The translations under genes were made by a program, and so were the position numbers. From contig CABSMZ010000032.1 in NCBI GenBank assembly GCA_902478875.1, forward strand, positions 1-13,847: DNA of 13,847 nucleotides, written 5' to 3'. A model generated the notes under the pieces. The model was not told where the DNA came from. It saw only the letters and a program-made list of their open reading frames with translations, and did no database searches. Source of the stretch: an uncultured Collinsella sp. (GTDB lineage Bacteria > Actinomycetota > Coriobacteriia > Coriobacteriales > Coriobacteriaceae). This document shows positions 1 to 7,486 of this stretch, one piece after another (position 1 is the stretch's first letter; each line of letters begins with the position of its first letter).

Positions 1-45
1 GATCTAGTACGGTCTCGTGGGCTCGGAGATGTGTATAAGAGACAG
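1..45 (+). other. Illumina Nextera i7 adapter left on the contig end (artefact)
   Basis: Bases 12-45 match the Nextera transposase read-2 adapter, with the 19-base Tn5 mosaic end at 27-45 finishing in GAGACAG. Bases 4-11, CTAGTACG, are the i7 index N702 as written in the primer (sample-sheet form CGTACTAG). Bases 1-3, GAT, are the end of the P7 oligonucleotide. This is library DNA, not genome. In the reading frame of the next gene the mosaic end encodes the artefact peptide MYKRQ, which can be mistaken for a start. On the other strand it gives SLIHISEPTRPY. True genomic sequence begins at 46. Confidence 0.98.
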
Positions 46-849
46 ATCCTGTTCGCCGCTTGGGCCAAGTCCGCCCAGTTCCCGCTCTACATGTGGCTGC
101 CCTCCGCAATGGAGGCCCCCACGCCCGTTTCCGCCTACCTCCATGGCGCGTCCATGGTGAAGGTCGGCGTGTGCGTGTTCGCCCGCGCTCTTGCGAGTGC
201 CGGCGATATCCCCGAGATCGTCGGTTGGGTCGCCATCATCGACGCCGTCGTGACCATGCTCTTCGGCTTCCTCATGTACCTGCCCCAGAAGGATATGAAG
301 CGCCTGCTCGCCTTCTCGACGATCGCGCAGCTCGCCTACGTGTTCTTCGGCCTGGGCCTCTCCGTGTTCGGAAGCCAGATGGCGTTCAACGGCGCCGTCG
401 AGCACATCTTCAACCACGCGTTCACCAAGACCCTGTTCTTCCTCATCGCCGGCTCCCTCAGCTTCACGCTGGGAACCCGTATGTTGCCCAAGATCCAGGG
501 CCTCATGAAGAAGTACCCGGTCACGGGCGTGGGCTTCGCGGTCGCCGCGACCGCTATCGCCGGCGTGCCCCCCATGAGCACGTTCTTCTCCAAGTTCCAG
601 ATTATTTCCGGTGGCTTCGCGGTTGGTGCTTCCAACACGGTCATCTTCGTCCTCGTGTGCGTCATGGTCGTCGAGACCGTCGCCACCTTCGCATGGTTCC
701 TGCGTTGGATGGGTAAGGTCCTGCCCGGTGAGCCGAGCGAGACCGTGGCCGCCGGCCAGCCCCTTCCGCGCGCCATGGCGTTCGTGTTCGTCGTCCTCAT
801 GATCATGGTCGTCGTCGCCGGTCCTCTGTCCTCTAGTTGGATGGGTTAG
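46..849 (+). CDS. hyfD: Hydrogenase-4 membrane subunit D (NuoL-like), 5' truncated
   Basis: This is the C-terminal 267 residues of a HyfD-type antiporter-like membrane subunit of formate hydrogenlyase. The first genomic codon (ATC, 46) is in frame and falls inside a conserved block, ILFAAWAKSAQFPLYMWLP, which matches E. coli HyfD near its residue 210. About 210 N-terminal residues are therefore missing because the contig ends here. Visible family marks are KSAQFP, MEAPTPVSAYLHGASMVKVG, FLMYLPQKDMKRLLAFSTI and NHAFTKTLFFL; conserved Lys and His residues in such helices belong to the proposed ion path. About seven or eight hydrophobic helices remain. The ATG at 31 lies within the adapter and is not a start. 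The TAG stop is shared with the ribosome binding site of hyfE, so the two are probably translationally coupled. Compared with HyfB and HyfF, the MVKVG and FARA segments favour HyfD. Confidence 0.93.
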   Translation: MLFAAWAKSAQFPLYMWLPSAMEAPTPVSAYLHGASMVKVGVCVFARALASAGDIPEIVGWVAIIDAVVTMLFGFLMYLPQKDMKRLLAFSTIAQLAYVFFGLGLSVFGSQMAFNGAVEHIFNHAFTKTLFFLIAGSLSFTLGTRMLPKIQGLMKKYPVTGVGFAVAATAIAGVPPMSTFFSKFQIISGGFAVGASNTVIFVLVCVMVVETVATFAWFLRWMGKVLPGEPSETVAAGQPLPRAMAFVFVVLMIMVVVAGPLSSSWMG

Positions 850-859
850 GAGGTAGGAC

Positions 860-1513
860 ATGGGTTATTCGTTAGTCAATATCCTGGGCGGTCTTCTGAT
901 CGTGACCTCCACCATGGTGGTCGTCTCGAAGACCATCCCGTCCGCCATTAAGTGGTACGCGATCCAGTCGGTTGTCCTGGTGGGCGTGCTGCTCACCCTG
1001 GGCCTCACCACCGGTGCCACCGAGCTTCTCATGTGGGCCGCGTCGGCCTTCGTCACCAAGGTGATCCTCGTTCCGTTCATTCTCAACCGTGCCTACAAAA
1101 AGATGGGTTCGCCTGCCGATAGCACGCTGACCTCCTCCATCAAGCCGGCCTGGACCATCATCCTCACCGGTCTGGAGGTGGCCATCTGCTTCGCGGTGGT
1201 CACGCGCCTGAGCCTGCCCACCGCTGAGGTGGCTACTCCGGCCCTCGCCATCAGCTTCGCGCACTTCTTCGTCGGCCTCACGTGCATCATCTCCCAGCGC
1301 AACATCCTCAAGCAAATCTTCGGGTACTGCCTTATGGAGAACGGTAGCCACGTGACGCTCGCCCTGCTCGCGCCCACGGCCCCCGAGATCATCGAGATCG
1401 GCATCGCCACCGACGCCATTTTCGCCGTCATCATCATGTCCGCCGTCGTCGTGAGGATCTGGAACGACACCAAGTCGCTCGACTCCCACGACCTGACCGA
1501 ATTGAAGGGGTAG
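860..1513 (+). CDS. hyfE: Hydrogenase-4 membrane subunit E (NuoK-like)
   Basis: A 217-residue integral membrane protein, close to the 216 residues of E. coli HyfE. The block QRNILKQIFGYCLMENGSH followed by VTLALLAP, then EIGIATDAIFAVI, and the C-terminus DLTELKG are near-identical to the E. coli protein. It has about six hydrophobic helices, the second half resembling NuoK of complex I. It should sit in the membrane arm between the HyfD- and HyfF-type subunits. HyfE is found in FHL-2 and related group 4 hydrogenases but is absent from E. coli FHL-1, so its presence fixes the operon as hyf-like rather than hyc-like. The start at 860 has a perfect AGGAGG (848-853) that overlaps the hyfD stop. 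All eight Phe codons are TTC, a sign of strong codon bias. Confidence 0.95.
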   Translation: MGYSLVNILGGLLIVTSTMVVVSKTIPSAIKWYAIQSVVLVGVLLTLGLTTGATELLMWAASAFVTKVILVPFILNRAYKKMGSPADSTLTSSIKPAWTIILTGLEVAICFAVVTRLSLPTAEVATPALAISFAHFFVGLTCIISQRNILKQIFGYCLMENGSHVTLALLAPTAPEIIEIGIATDAIFAVIIMSAVVVRIWNDTKSLDSHDLTELKG

Positions 1514-1516
1514 GCC

Positions 1517-3082
1517 ATGGATGTTTCAATGCTGACGGTCGCCCTGCTCGCTTGTCCCCTCGTGTTCTCCCTGATTATGGCTGCGCTCCCCAAGACGACG
1601 TCCTACAGCGTCTTTGCGGGGCTCAACACCATCTCCGTCGCGGCGACCCTCGTCCTTTCGGTCGTCACCGCGGGAACCATGCTCTCGAGCGGGCAGAATA
1701 TCGACGCTTTGGGCCTGTGGCTCCATCTCGATTCGCTCTCGTCGATCTTCGTCCTTCTGGTAGGCATCATCGGGTTCATCACCGGCGTGTACTCCATCTC
1801 CTATATCAAGATCGATATCGAGGAGAAGACCATGCCGGCCGAGCGCACCAAGCAGTACTACGCGCTGTTTAGCCTGTTCGTTTTCACGATGCTGCTCGCC
1901 TGCCTGTCCAACAACATCATCCTCACCTGGGCGGCGGTCGAGGCCACCACGTTGTCGACCGTGTTCCTCGTGGGCATCTACAAGAACAAGCAGGCGCTCG
2001 AGGCGTCTTGGAAGTACGCGATGGTCTGCACCGCCGGCGTGGCTTTCGGCCTGTTCGGCACGCTGCTCATCTACGCGAACGCCGCCGATATCATGCCCAA
2101 CGCGCATGAGGCAGCCTTCCTCACCTCCATCATGCCCTACGCCGACCAGTTCGACCCGATGCTCGTGCGCCTCGCGTTCGCGTTCATCGTCATCGGCTTC
2201 GGCACCAAGGCGGGCCTGTTCCCCATGCACACTTGGCTGCCCGATGCGCACTCCCAGGCTCCGAGCCCGGTCTCCGCGCTGCTCTCGGGCGTGCTGCTCA
2301 AGTGCGCCATGCTTGTGATCATCCGCTTCTACTCCCTGTCCATCATCACGGTGGGCGACACCTATCCGCGTACGCTCCTGCTCATCCTGGGCACGCTGTC
2401 CATCCTGGTGGCCGCCCTGTGCATCTTTAAGCAGGACGATATCAAGCGCCGCTTCGCGTACTCCTCCGTCGACAACGTCGGCGTGGTCGCGCTGTGCCTG
2501 GGTATCGGTGGCCCGCTCGGTATCGCCGCCTGCCTGCTGCACTGCATCTTCCACGGCTTCACGAAGGCGCTCGCCTTCTGCATGGCCGGTAACATCCAGC
2601 ACATCTACCACACCCGCGACCTGAACAAGATCAAGGGCGTCGTCGAGATCGCTCCCGTCACGGCAGCGCTCACCATCATCGCCCTGCTCGCGCTCGCCGC
2701 CTTCCCGCCGTTCGCCCTGTTCATCTCCGAGTTCCTCACCTTCGTGGCCGGCGTCCAGTCCGGTCCCATCTGGGTGGTCGTGCTCGTGGCCATTGGCCTC
2801 ACCGGCGTGTACTTTGCCCTTACCGGCATCGCGCTCAAGTCCATCTTCGGCAAGGCGCCCGAGGGCATGAAGCGCCACGAGGTGCCCGCCCTCATGATCA
2901 TCCCCGAGATCGCCCTCGCGATCGTGGTCATGTGGTTCGGTATCGCCACCCCGGTCGCCATCACGAGCGGCGTCGAGGATGCAACGTCCGTCGTTTTGAA
3001 CCAGAGCGTCGAAGAGCTCCACGAGGCTCCTCTCTACCGCATGGTGTTCAGTTCCCAGACCAAGACAAGCGAGGTGAATTAG
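1517..3082 (+). CDS. hyfF: Hydrogenase-4 membrane subunit F (NuoN/NuoM-like)
   Basis: A 521-residue polytopic protein (E. coli HyfF is 526), with about 13-14 hydrophobic helices. The antiporter-family core is visible: FGTKAGLFPMHTWLPDAHSQ, APSPVSALLSG, FKQDDIKRRFAYSSVDNVG and HCIFHGFTKALAFCMAGNI, with the Lys and His residues that line the proposed ion channel in NuoL/M/N proteins. It acts in the membrane arm and is proposed, not proven, to translocate ions when electrons flow from formate to protons. The gene starts 3 bases after hyfE; GAAGGGG at 1504-1510 is the likely ribosome binding site. Three paralogous antiporter-like genes occur in a full hyf operon (B, D, F). HyfF is assigned from its position after hyfE and before hyfG and from its length. 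Confidence 0.94.
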   Translation: MDVSMLTVALLACPLVFSLIMAALPKTTSYSVFAGLNTISVAATLVLSVVTAGTMLSSGQNIDALGLWLHLDSLSSIFVLLVGIIGFITGVYSISYIKIDIEEKTMPAERTKQYYALFSLFVFTMLLACLSNNIILTWAAVEATTLSTVFLVGIYKNKQALEASWKYAMVCTAGVAFGLFGTLLIYANAADIMPNAHEAAFLTSIMPYADQFDPMLVRLAFAFIVIGFGTKAGLFPMHTWLPDAHSQAPSPVSALLSGVLLKCAMLVIIRFYSLSIITVGDTYPRTLLLILGTLSILVAALCIFKQDDIKRRFAYSSVDNVGVVALCLGIGGPLGIAACLLHCIFHGFTKALAFCMAGNIQHIYHTRDLNKIKGVVEIAPVTAALTIIALLALAAFPPFALFISEFLTFVAGVQSGPIWVVVLVAIGLTGVYFALTGIALKSIFGKAPEGMKRHEVPALMIIPEIALAIVVMWFGIATPVAITSGVEDATSVVLNQSVEELHEAPLYRMVFSSQTKTSEVN

Positions 3083-3086
3083 CACC

Positions 3087-4859
3087 ATGGCAGAACCTGA
3101 AAAGAAGGACTACGCTCGTCGTTGCGAAAGCCACGTCGAGGCCCTGCGCGCCGCAGTGCCGGGCGCTATCGAGAAGGTTGAGTGGCAGTGCGAGGACCAG
3201 CTGACGATCACCGTCAAGCAGGACAAGCTGCCCGAGGCCGTCCACTACCTGTATTACGAGCGCTACGGCTGGATTCCCGTGATCATCGGCAACGACGAGC
3301 GCAGTCTGTGCGGCCGTTACGCCGTGTATTACGTCATCTCCATGGAGGGGGAGGACCCCGGCTGGGTGACCGTGCGCACCGAGGTCGATCCCGCCAAGAT
3401 GACGTTCCCGTCCGTGACGCCGTTCGTCCCCGCCTGCGTGTGGGGCGAGCGCGAGCTGCGCGATATGTTCGGCCTGATTCCCGAGGGTCTGCCCGATCGT
3501 CGCCGCCTGGTGCTTCCCGACGATTGGCCCAGCGGCCTGTACCCGCTGCGCAAGGACTCCATGGACTACCGCTTCCGTCCCGCTCCCGCGAGCGACATGG
3601 AAAACTACGAGTTTTTGGCCGACACCAAGGGCAAGGAGACCACGCTCGTCCCCATGGGCCCGCTGCACATTACCTCCGACGAGCCCGGCCACTTCCGCCT
3701 GTTCGTCGAGGGCGAGACGATCGTCGACGCCGACTACCGTCTGTTCTACGTGCACCGCGGCATGGAGAAGGTCGCCGAGACGCGTCTGAACTATGACGCC
3801 GTGACGTTCCTCGCCGACCGCATCTGCGGCATCTGCGGCTGCGCCCACTCGGTGGCCTATGCCGAGGCCGTCGAGCGCGCCCAGGGCATTCATGTCCCGC
3901 CGCGCGCCCAGTACATCCGCGCCATCATGCTCGAGGTCGAGCGCCTGCACTCGCATCTGCTCAACATTGGCCTTGCGTCGCACTACACGGGCTTCGACTC
4001 CGGCTTCCAGCAGTTCTTCCGCGTCCGCGAGAAGTCCATGGATCTGGCCGAGAAGCTCTCCGGTCACCGCAAGACCTACGGCCTCAACGTGATCGGCGGC
4101 GTGCGTCGCGACATTTTGGCCGAGCAGAAGCTTTCCACGCTCACGACCATCCACCAGCTGCGCTCCGAGGTTCAGGAACTCGTCGACGTCTTGCTCTCCA
4201 CGCCCAACTTTATTGAGCGTACGAGCAGTATCGGCATCTTGGACCGCAAGATTGCACGCGACTTCTCGCCGGTCGGCCCGCTCATGCGTGGCTCGGGCTA
4301 TGCCCGCGACGTGCGCTTTGACCATCCCTTCGACGGCTACGCCGATCCGGACGTTCAAAAGATGCACGCCGCCACGGCCGACACCTGCGATGCCTTCGGC
4401 CGTACCGCCGTTCGCATCCAGGAGGTCTATGATTCGATCGACATGATCGAGACCATGCTCGAGAACTGCCCGTCGGGCCCCATCCTCACCACGGATTGGG
4501 AGTACACCCCGCACAAGTACGCCATCGGCGCCACCGAGGCGCCGCGCGGCGAGGACGTGCACTGGGCCATGCTCGGCAACAACCAGAAGTGCTACCGCTG
4601 GCGCGCCAAGGCCGCCACGTACAGCAACTGGCCGGTCCTGCGCTACATGTTCCGCGGCAACACCGTGGGTGACGCTGCGTTGATCGTCGGCTCGCTCGAC
4701 CCGTGCTACTCCTGCACCGACCGCGTGACGGTGACCGATGTCGCCGCCAAGCGCGACCACGTGCTCGACAAGGAGCAGTTCGAGAACGTTTGGCGCGACA
4801 AGTCGCCGCTTGCGGGCGAGGGCACCATGGCCGCTCCGCTCGATGAGGAGGCGCTCTAA
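3087..4859 (+). CDS. hyfG: Group 4 [NiFe]-hydrogenase large subunit, NuoC-NuoD fusion type
   Basis: Catalytic subunit (590 residues) that reduces protons to H2 at a NiFe centre. The N-terminal part (about residues 40-165) is NuoC-like; the rest is the NuoD-like large subunit. The NiFe ligands are visible: L1 motif RICGICGCAHS with C247 and C250, and L2 motif DPCYSCTDR with C540 and C543. The Arg that ends L2 instead of His is typical of HycE/HyfG. Long stretches such as HRGMEKVAETR, EVERLHSHLLN and FFRVREKSM match E. coli HycE. After R546 there remain 44 residues, expected to be removed by the HycI protease encoded downstream once nickel is inserted. E. coli HycE loses a shorter, 32-residue tail. 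The start is supported by GAGGTGA at 3071-3077. The protein works on the cytoplasmic face, bound to HyfI and the membrane subunits. Confidence 0.97.
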   Translation: MAEPEKKDYARRCESHVEALRAAVPGAIEKVEWQCEDQLTITVKQDKLPEAVHYLYYERYGWIPVIIGNDERSLCGRYAVYYVISMEGEDPGWVTVRTEVDPAKMTFPSVTPFVPACVWGERELRDMFGLIPEGLPDRRRLVLPDDWPSGLYPLRKDSMDYRFRPAPASDMENYEFLADTKGKETTLVPMGPLHITSDEPGHFRLFVEGETIVDADYRLFYVHRGMEKVAETRLNYDAVTFLADRICGICGCAHSVAYAEAVERAQGIHVPPRAQYIRAIMLEVERLHSHLLNIGLASHYTGFDSGFQQFFRVREKSMDLAEKLSGHRKTYGLNVIGGVRRDILAEQKLSTLTTIHQLRSEVQELVDVLLSTPNFIERTSSIGILDRKIARDFSPVGPLMRGSGYARDVRFDHPFDGYADPDVQKMHAATADTCDAFGRTAVRIQEVYDSIDMIETMLENCPSGPILTTDWEYTPHKYAIGATEAPRGEDVHWAMLGNNQKCYRWRAKAATYSNWPVLRYMFRGNTVGDAALIVGSLDPCYSCTDRVTVTDVAAKRDHVLDKEQFENVWRDKSPLAGEGTMAAPLDEEAL

Positions 4860-4860
4860 T

Positions 4861-5577
4861 ATGCTGAAGCTTTGGAAGGTCAACGCCAAGGCCGGCGACG
4901 CGACGGTCAAGTACCCGTTTGCGCCGTTCCCCACCAACAAGGACATGCGCGGCAAGCCCGAGCACAATGCCGAGCTCTGCATCGCCTGCGGAGCCTGCGG
5001 CGTGGCTTGCCCGGCCGATGCCATTCGCATGGACACCGACCTTGCGGCCGACACCATCACCTGGTCGATCGACTACGGCCGCTGCATCTTTTGCGGCCGC
5101 TGCGAGGAAGCCTGCCCCATGGAGGCCATCAAGCTCACCGAGGAGTTTGAGCTGGCCGTCATGAGCAAGGACGACCTCACCAGCAAGAGCGTCTACACGC
5201 TCGAGCACTGCTCGCGCTGCGGCAAGCCGTTCGCCCCGCACAAGGAGATCGACTACGCTAAGCGCCTGCTGCAAAAGGCCGGCGGCATGGAGGCCGAGCA
5301 GGCCGCCCGTACCGTCGGTATGTGCCAGGAGTGCAAGCGCGAGCTCGACGCCCTGCGCGCCGCCTCGGCCGTAAAGACCGGCAACGCGCACGGCATGGCT
5401 GCCAACGAGACGCTTGCGTCCGGTGAGCCCCAGGGCCCCGGCATGGAGTATCTGGGCGGCCACGGTGTGAACCCGGAGTATATCGACCGCGAGCTTAACC
5501 CCGATGCGCCCGAGATTCCCGCCGGTCCGGCGCCGGTCGAGGGCATCATCATGGATTTTGAAACGAAGGAGGAGTAA
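4861..5577 (+). CDS. hyfH: Formate hydrogenlyase electron-transfer ferredoxin subunit (NuoI-like)
   Basis: A 238-residue iron-sulfur protein that relays electrons to the small subunit HyfI. Two [4Fe-4S] motifs are clear: CIACGACGVACP (C40, C43, C46, C50) and CIFCGRCEEACP (C75, C78, C81, C85). A second pair of motifs typical of HycF/HyfH follows: HCSRCGKPFAPHKEIDY (C117, C120) and MCQECKRE (C155, C158), perhaps binding a metal. E. coli HycF and HyfH end soon after this point (180-181 residues); here some 65 further residues rich in Gly, Pro and Glu follow, with no recognised domain. The ATG lies one base after the hyfG stop and is preceded by AGGAGG at 4846-4851. An upstream in-frame start at 4738 would lie inside hyfG and is not used on this evidence. 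Confidence 0.95.
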   Translation: MLKLWKVNAKAGDATVKYPFAPFPTNKDMRGKPEHNAELCIACGACGVACPADAIRMDTDLAADTITWSIDYGRCIFCGRCEEACPMEAIKLTEEFELAVMSKDDLTSKSVYTLEHCSRCGKPFAPHKEIDYAKRLLQKAGGMEAEQAARTVGMCQECKRELDALRAASAVKTGNAHGMAANETLASGEPQGPGMEYLGGHGVNPEYIDRELNPDAPEIPAGPAPVEGIIMDFETKEE

Positions 5578-5579
5578 CC

Positions 5580-6362
5580 ATGGCCGAACCCACGCTTTTG
5601 CCCGAGCGGCTTCAGTACCGCCCGACCAAGATCGAGCTCGACGAGAGCATCGAGAAGGCCAAGGCGACCCTTCTTAAGAAGATCAAGCGCTCGGTGTACG
5701 TCTACCGTGTCGACTGCGGCGGCTGCAACGGCTGCGAGATCGAGATCTTCGGTTCCATCACGCCCGTCTTTGACGTCGAGCGCTTTGGCATCAAGGTCGT
5801 GCCCTCGCCCCGTCACGCCGATGTGCTGCTGTACACCGGCGCCGTGACGCGTGCCATGCGCATGCCGGCCCTGCGCGCGTTTGAGGCCGCACCCGATCCC
5901 AAGATCGTGGTGTCCTATGGCGCGTGCGGCTGCACCGGCGGCATCTTCTTCGACAACTACTGCGTCTGGGGCGGCACGGATAAGATTCTGCCGGTCGATG
6001 TCTACATCCCCGGCTGCCCGCCCAGCCCCGCGCAGACCGTCTACGGCTTTGCCATGGCGCTCGGTCTGCTGGACCAAAAGCTCCATGCCGAGACCACGGT
6101 GGAGGCTGCCGGCGAGCAGGCCGATATCCTGCATCCCGGCGTGCCGTACAAGCTGCGCGTTGCCATCGAGCGCGAGGCTCGCGCCATGAGCGGCTACCGT
6201 TACGGCCGCGACCTGGCCAACGAGTTTATGGATACGCTCGAGGGCGCGCCCAAGGGCGATATCCGCGGTGCCATGGCGCTCCTCATCGACAAGCAAGATG
6301 ATCCTCGTCGTGTTGAGGTCTACTCGGCGCTGCAGGATCTGGTGCTGGCCGGAGGTCGCTAG
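5580..6362 (+). CDS. hyfI: [NiFe]-hydrogenase small subunit (NuoB-like)
   Basis: A 260-residue partner of HyfG (E. coli HyfI 252, HycG 255). It holds the [4Fe-4S] cluster next to the NiFe site, equivalent to N2 of complex I. Ligand-bearing motifs are DCGGCNGCEIEIFG (C46, C49, C52), YGACGCTGGIF (C116, C118) and PGCPPSPAQ (C146). C46 and one Cys of the GACGC pair exceed the four needed for the cluster, so which are ligands cannot be told by eye. There is no signal peptide or anchor, as expected for a cytoplasm-facing complex. The ribosome binding site AAGGAGG (5566-5572) overlaps the end of hyfH, and the ATG is two bases after its stop. Confidence 0.96.
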   Translation: MAEPTLLPERLQYRPTKIELDESIEKAKATLLKKIKRSVYVYRVDCGGCNGCEIEIFGSITPVFDVERFGIKVVPSPRHADVLLYTGAVTRAMRMPALRAFEAAPDPKIVVSYGACGCTGGIFFDNYCVWGGTDKILPVDVYIPGCPPSPAQTVYGFAMALGLLDQKLHAETTVEAAGEQADILHPGVPYKLRVAIEREARAMSGYRYGRDLANEFMDTLEGAPKGDIRGAMALLIDKQDDPRRVEVYSALQDLVLAGGR

Positions 6363-6944
6363 ATGGAGCTCACGGACCGCTCTGGTTACTTTGCGGGCCC
6401 CGGCATGCTCGGCGGCTCTTTTGGCGATGCCTCGCGCGCAAGCGACGAGGCTGCCGAGGGCGTCGCCGACCCCTGCCTGGGCCATGCGCCCGACCAGGTG
6501 GTCTTCTACGAGCTCACGCGTAAGTTTGTGGAGACCGAGGAAGACGTTCCCCAGGAGGCCTGCGACGTGCTGTACTACACGCTCGCCGTGGGCCACCACA
6601 CCGGCGTGCTCGACTGCTTTGAGCCGCGCCTGTCGGTGCCGGTGGATGTGTTTTATTCGCTTGTCGACGCGCTGCCGGAGGGGGAGGCCAAAACCAAGTT
6701 CGAGGCCATCCGCTCCTTTGGCGAGTGCCAGCTCGACAAGGCAGCGGTGCCGTCGCTGCTCGAGGCCTGCGATGCGCTGCTCGACGAGCGCGGTTTTCGC
6801 GGGTCGGCCAAGGCCGGCATCTCGGTGTTCGACGACGACTTTGGCCTGCATGCCCAGCAGGTCGCGTTTTTGATGAAATTCCGCGATCTGGTGGAGCGCG
6901 TGCGCGATGTGTCGGGTGTGTATCTGACGGGAAGGTTGCAGTAA
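6363..6944 (+). CDS. hyfJ: Formate hydrogenlyase maturation protein, HycH/HyfJ family
   Basis: A 193-residue protein of the HycH family, needed for assembly of formate hydrogenlyase in E. coli; its exact role is not settled. Residues 45-60 (QVVFYELTRKFVETEE) and the block YYTLAVGHHTGVLDCFE align well with E. coli HycH (about 136 residues), and the C-terminal VSGVYLTGR resembles its IYLMVRR. The first 41 or so residues are an extension rich in Gly, Ala and Asp with no counterpart in E. coli HycH. The start at 6363 directly abuts the hyfI stop (TAGATG) and has GGAGGT at 6351-6356; the only alternative Met before the conserved part, M15, lacks a clear ribosome binding site. Phe codons here are mostly TTT (9 of 13), unlike hyfE. 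Confidence 0.88.
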   Translation: MELTDRSGYFAGPGMLGGSFGDASRASDEAAEGVADPCLGHAPDQVVFYELTRKFVETEEDVPQEACDVLYYTLAVGHHTGVLDCFEPRLSVPVDVFYSLVDALPEGEAKTKFEAIRSFGECQLDKAAVPSLLEACDALLDERGFRGSAKAGISVFDDDFGLHAQQVAFLMKFRDLVERVRDVSGVYLTGRLQ

Positions 6945-7447
6945 TGGGTCGCGTTGTGGATGGTCGTGTGAACGGCGCCCCGTTTGCGGGTATCGTGCTC
7001 ACGGCGGGAAGCGTGCTGCGTGCCGACGATGCCGCCGGCCCCGTGCTCTCCAAAAAGATGGAGGACGCGCCCATTGCCGGTTGGTACACCATCGACGGTG
7101 GCCAAACGCCTGAGGACGACATCATCGAAGTCAAGCGCGAGCGTCCGCCTCGCCTGGTCTTGGTCGATGCCGCCGACATGGCACTGCCCGTCGGGTCCAT
7201 CCGCTTGCTCGACAAACGTGACGTGGCCCGCAAGTCGATGTTCACCACTCATTCGCTTCCCTTGTCGATTCTGATCGAAGAGATTGAGCAATCGTGTGAT
7301 GATATCGTCTTCATAGGGATTCAGCCGGGCGATACGGAGTTTTACAACCCTATGTCCCCGGAGGTCTTTGACGCCGTCGACGCCGTGTACGACGCCGTGG
7401 CCGCCAACGACTTTTCCCACTTTGTCCGCTTGGGGCAAGAGCAATAG
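6944..7447 (+). CDS. hycI: Hydrogenase large-subunit maturation endopeptidase, HycI type
   Basis: A 167-residue nickel-sensing protease that cuts the C-terminal tail from HyfG. It aligns along its length with E. coli HycI (156 residues), offset by 13 residues. The three nickel-contact residues of HycI (D16, D62, H90) correspond to D29 in RADDAAGP, D75 in LVDAADM and H103 in MFTTHSLP. The stretches WYTIDGGQTPEDDI and FIGIQP also match. The usual GN near the N-terminus is GS here (G22, S23). The ATG at 6944 overlaps the hyfJ stop by one base (TAATG) and has GAAGG at 6931-6935, so the two are likely translationally coupled. E. coli keeps hycI in the hyc operon and none in hyf, so this operon mixes hyf structural genes with a hyc-style protease. 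Confidence 0.95.
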   Translation: MGRVVDGRVNGAPFAGIVLTAGSVLRADDAAGPVLSKKMEDAPIAGWYTIDGGQTPEDDIIEVKRERPPRLVLVDAADMALPVGSIRLLDKRDVARKSMFTTHSLPLSILIEEIEQSCDDIVFIGIQPGDTEFYNPMSPEVFDAVDAVYDAVAANDFSHFVRLGQEQ

Positions 7448-7456
7448 GAGCGCTTG

Positions 7457-7473
7457 TTCCTGCTGATTAGGAA
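7457..7473 (+). promoter_or_regulatory. Small inverted repeat over the focA ribosome binding site
   Basis: TTCCT (7457-7461) and AGGAA (7469-7473) are perfect inverted copies with a 7-base loop. The right arm is also the best Shine-Dalgarno candidate for focA (AGGAAAG, 7469-7475), so a folded mRNA could mask it. The stem is only five pairs, three of them A-U, so the effect may be weak or absent. No promoter was recognised in this 39-base gap. Confidence 0.25.
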
Positions 7474-7486
7474 AGAAGTGATTGAC

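Noticed and set aside
31..45. ATG at 31 as the start of hyfD (MYKRQ...)
   Set aside because: These codons lie within the Tn5 mosaic end of the adapter. Homology to HyfD begins exactly at base 46 and in the middle of the family, so the gene is truncated, not started here.
3048..5060. Very long open frames on the - strand (also 1526-3088, 5253-6851, 6653-8626 and 9298-11274)
   Set aside because: They mirror well-supported + strand genes. C-ending codons and high GC suppress stops in the antisense frames. The translations are repetitive, rich in His/Arg/Asp/Gly, and show no known family.
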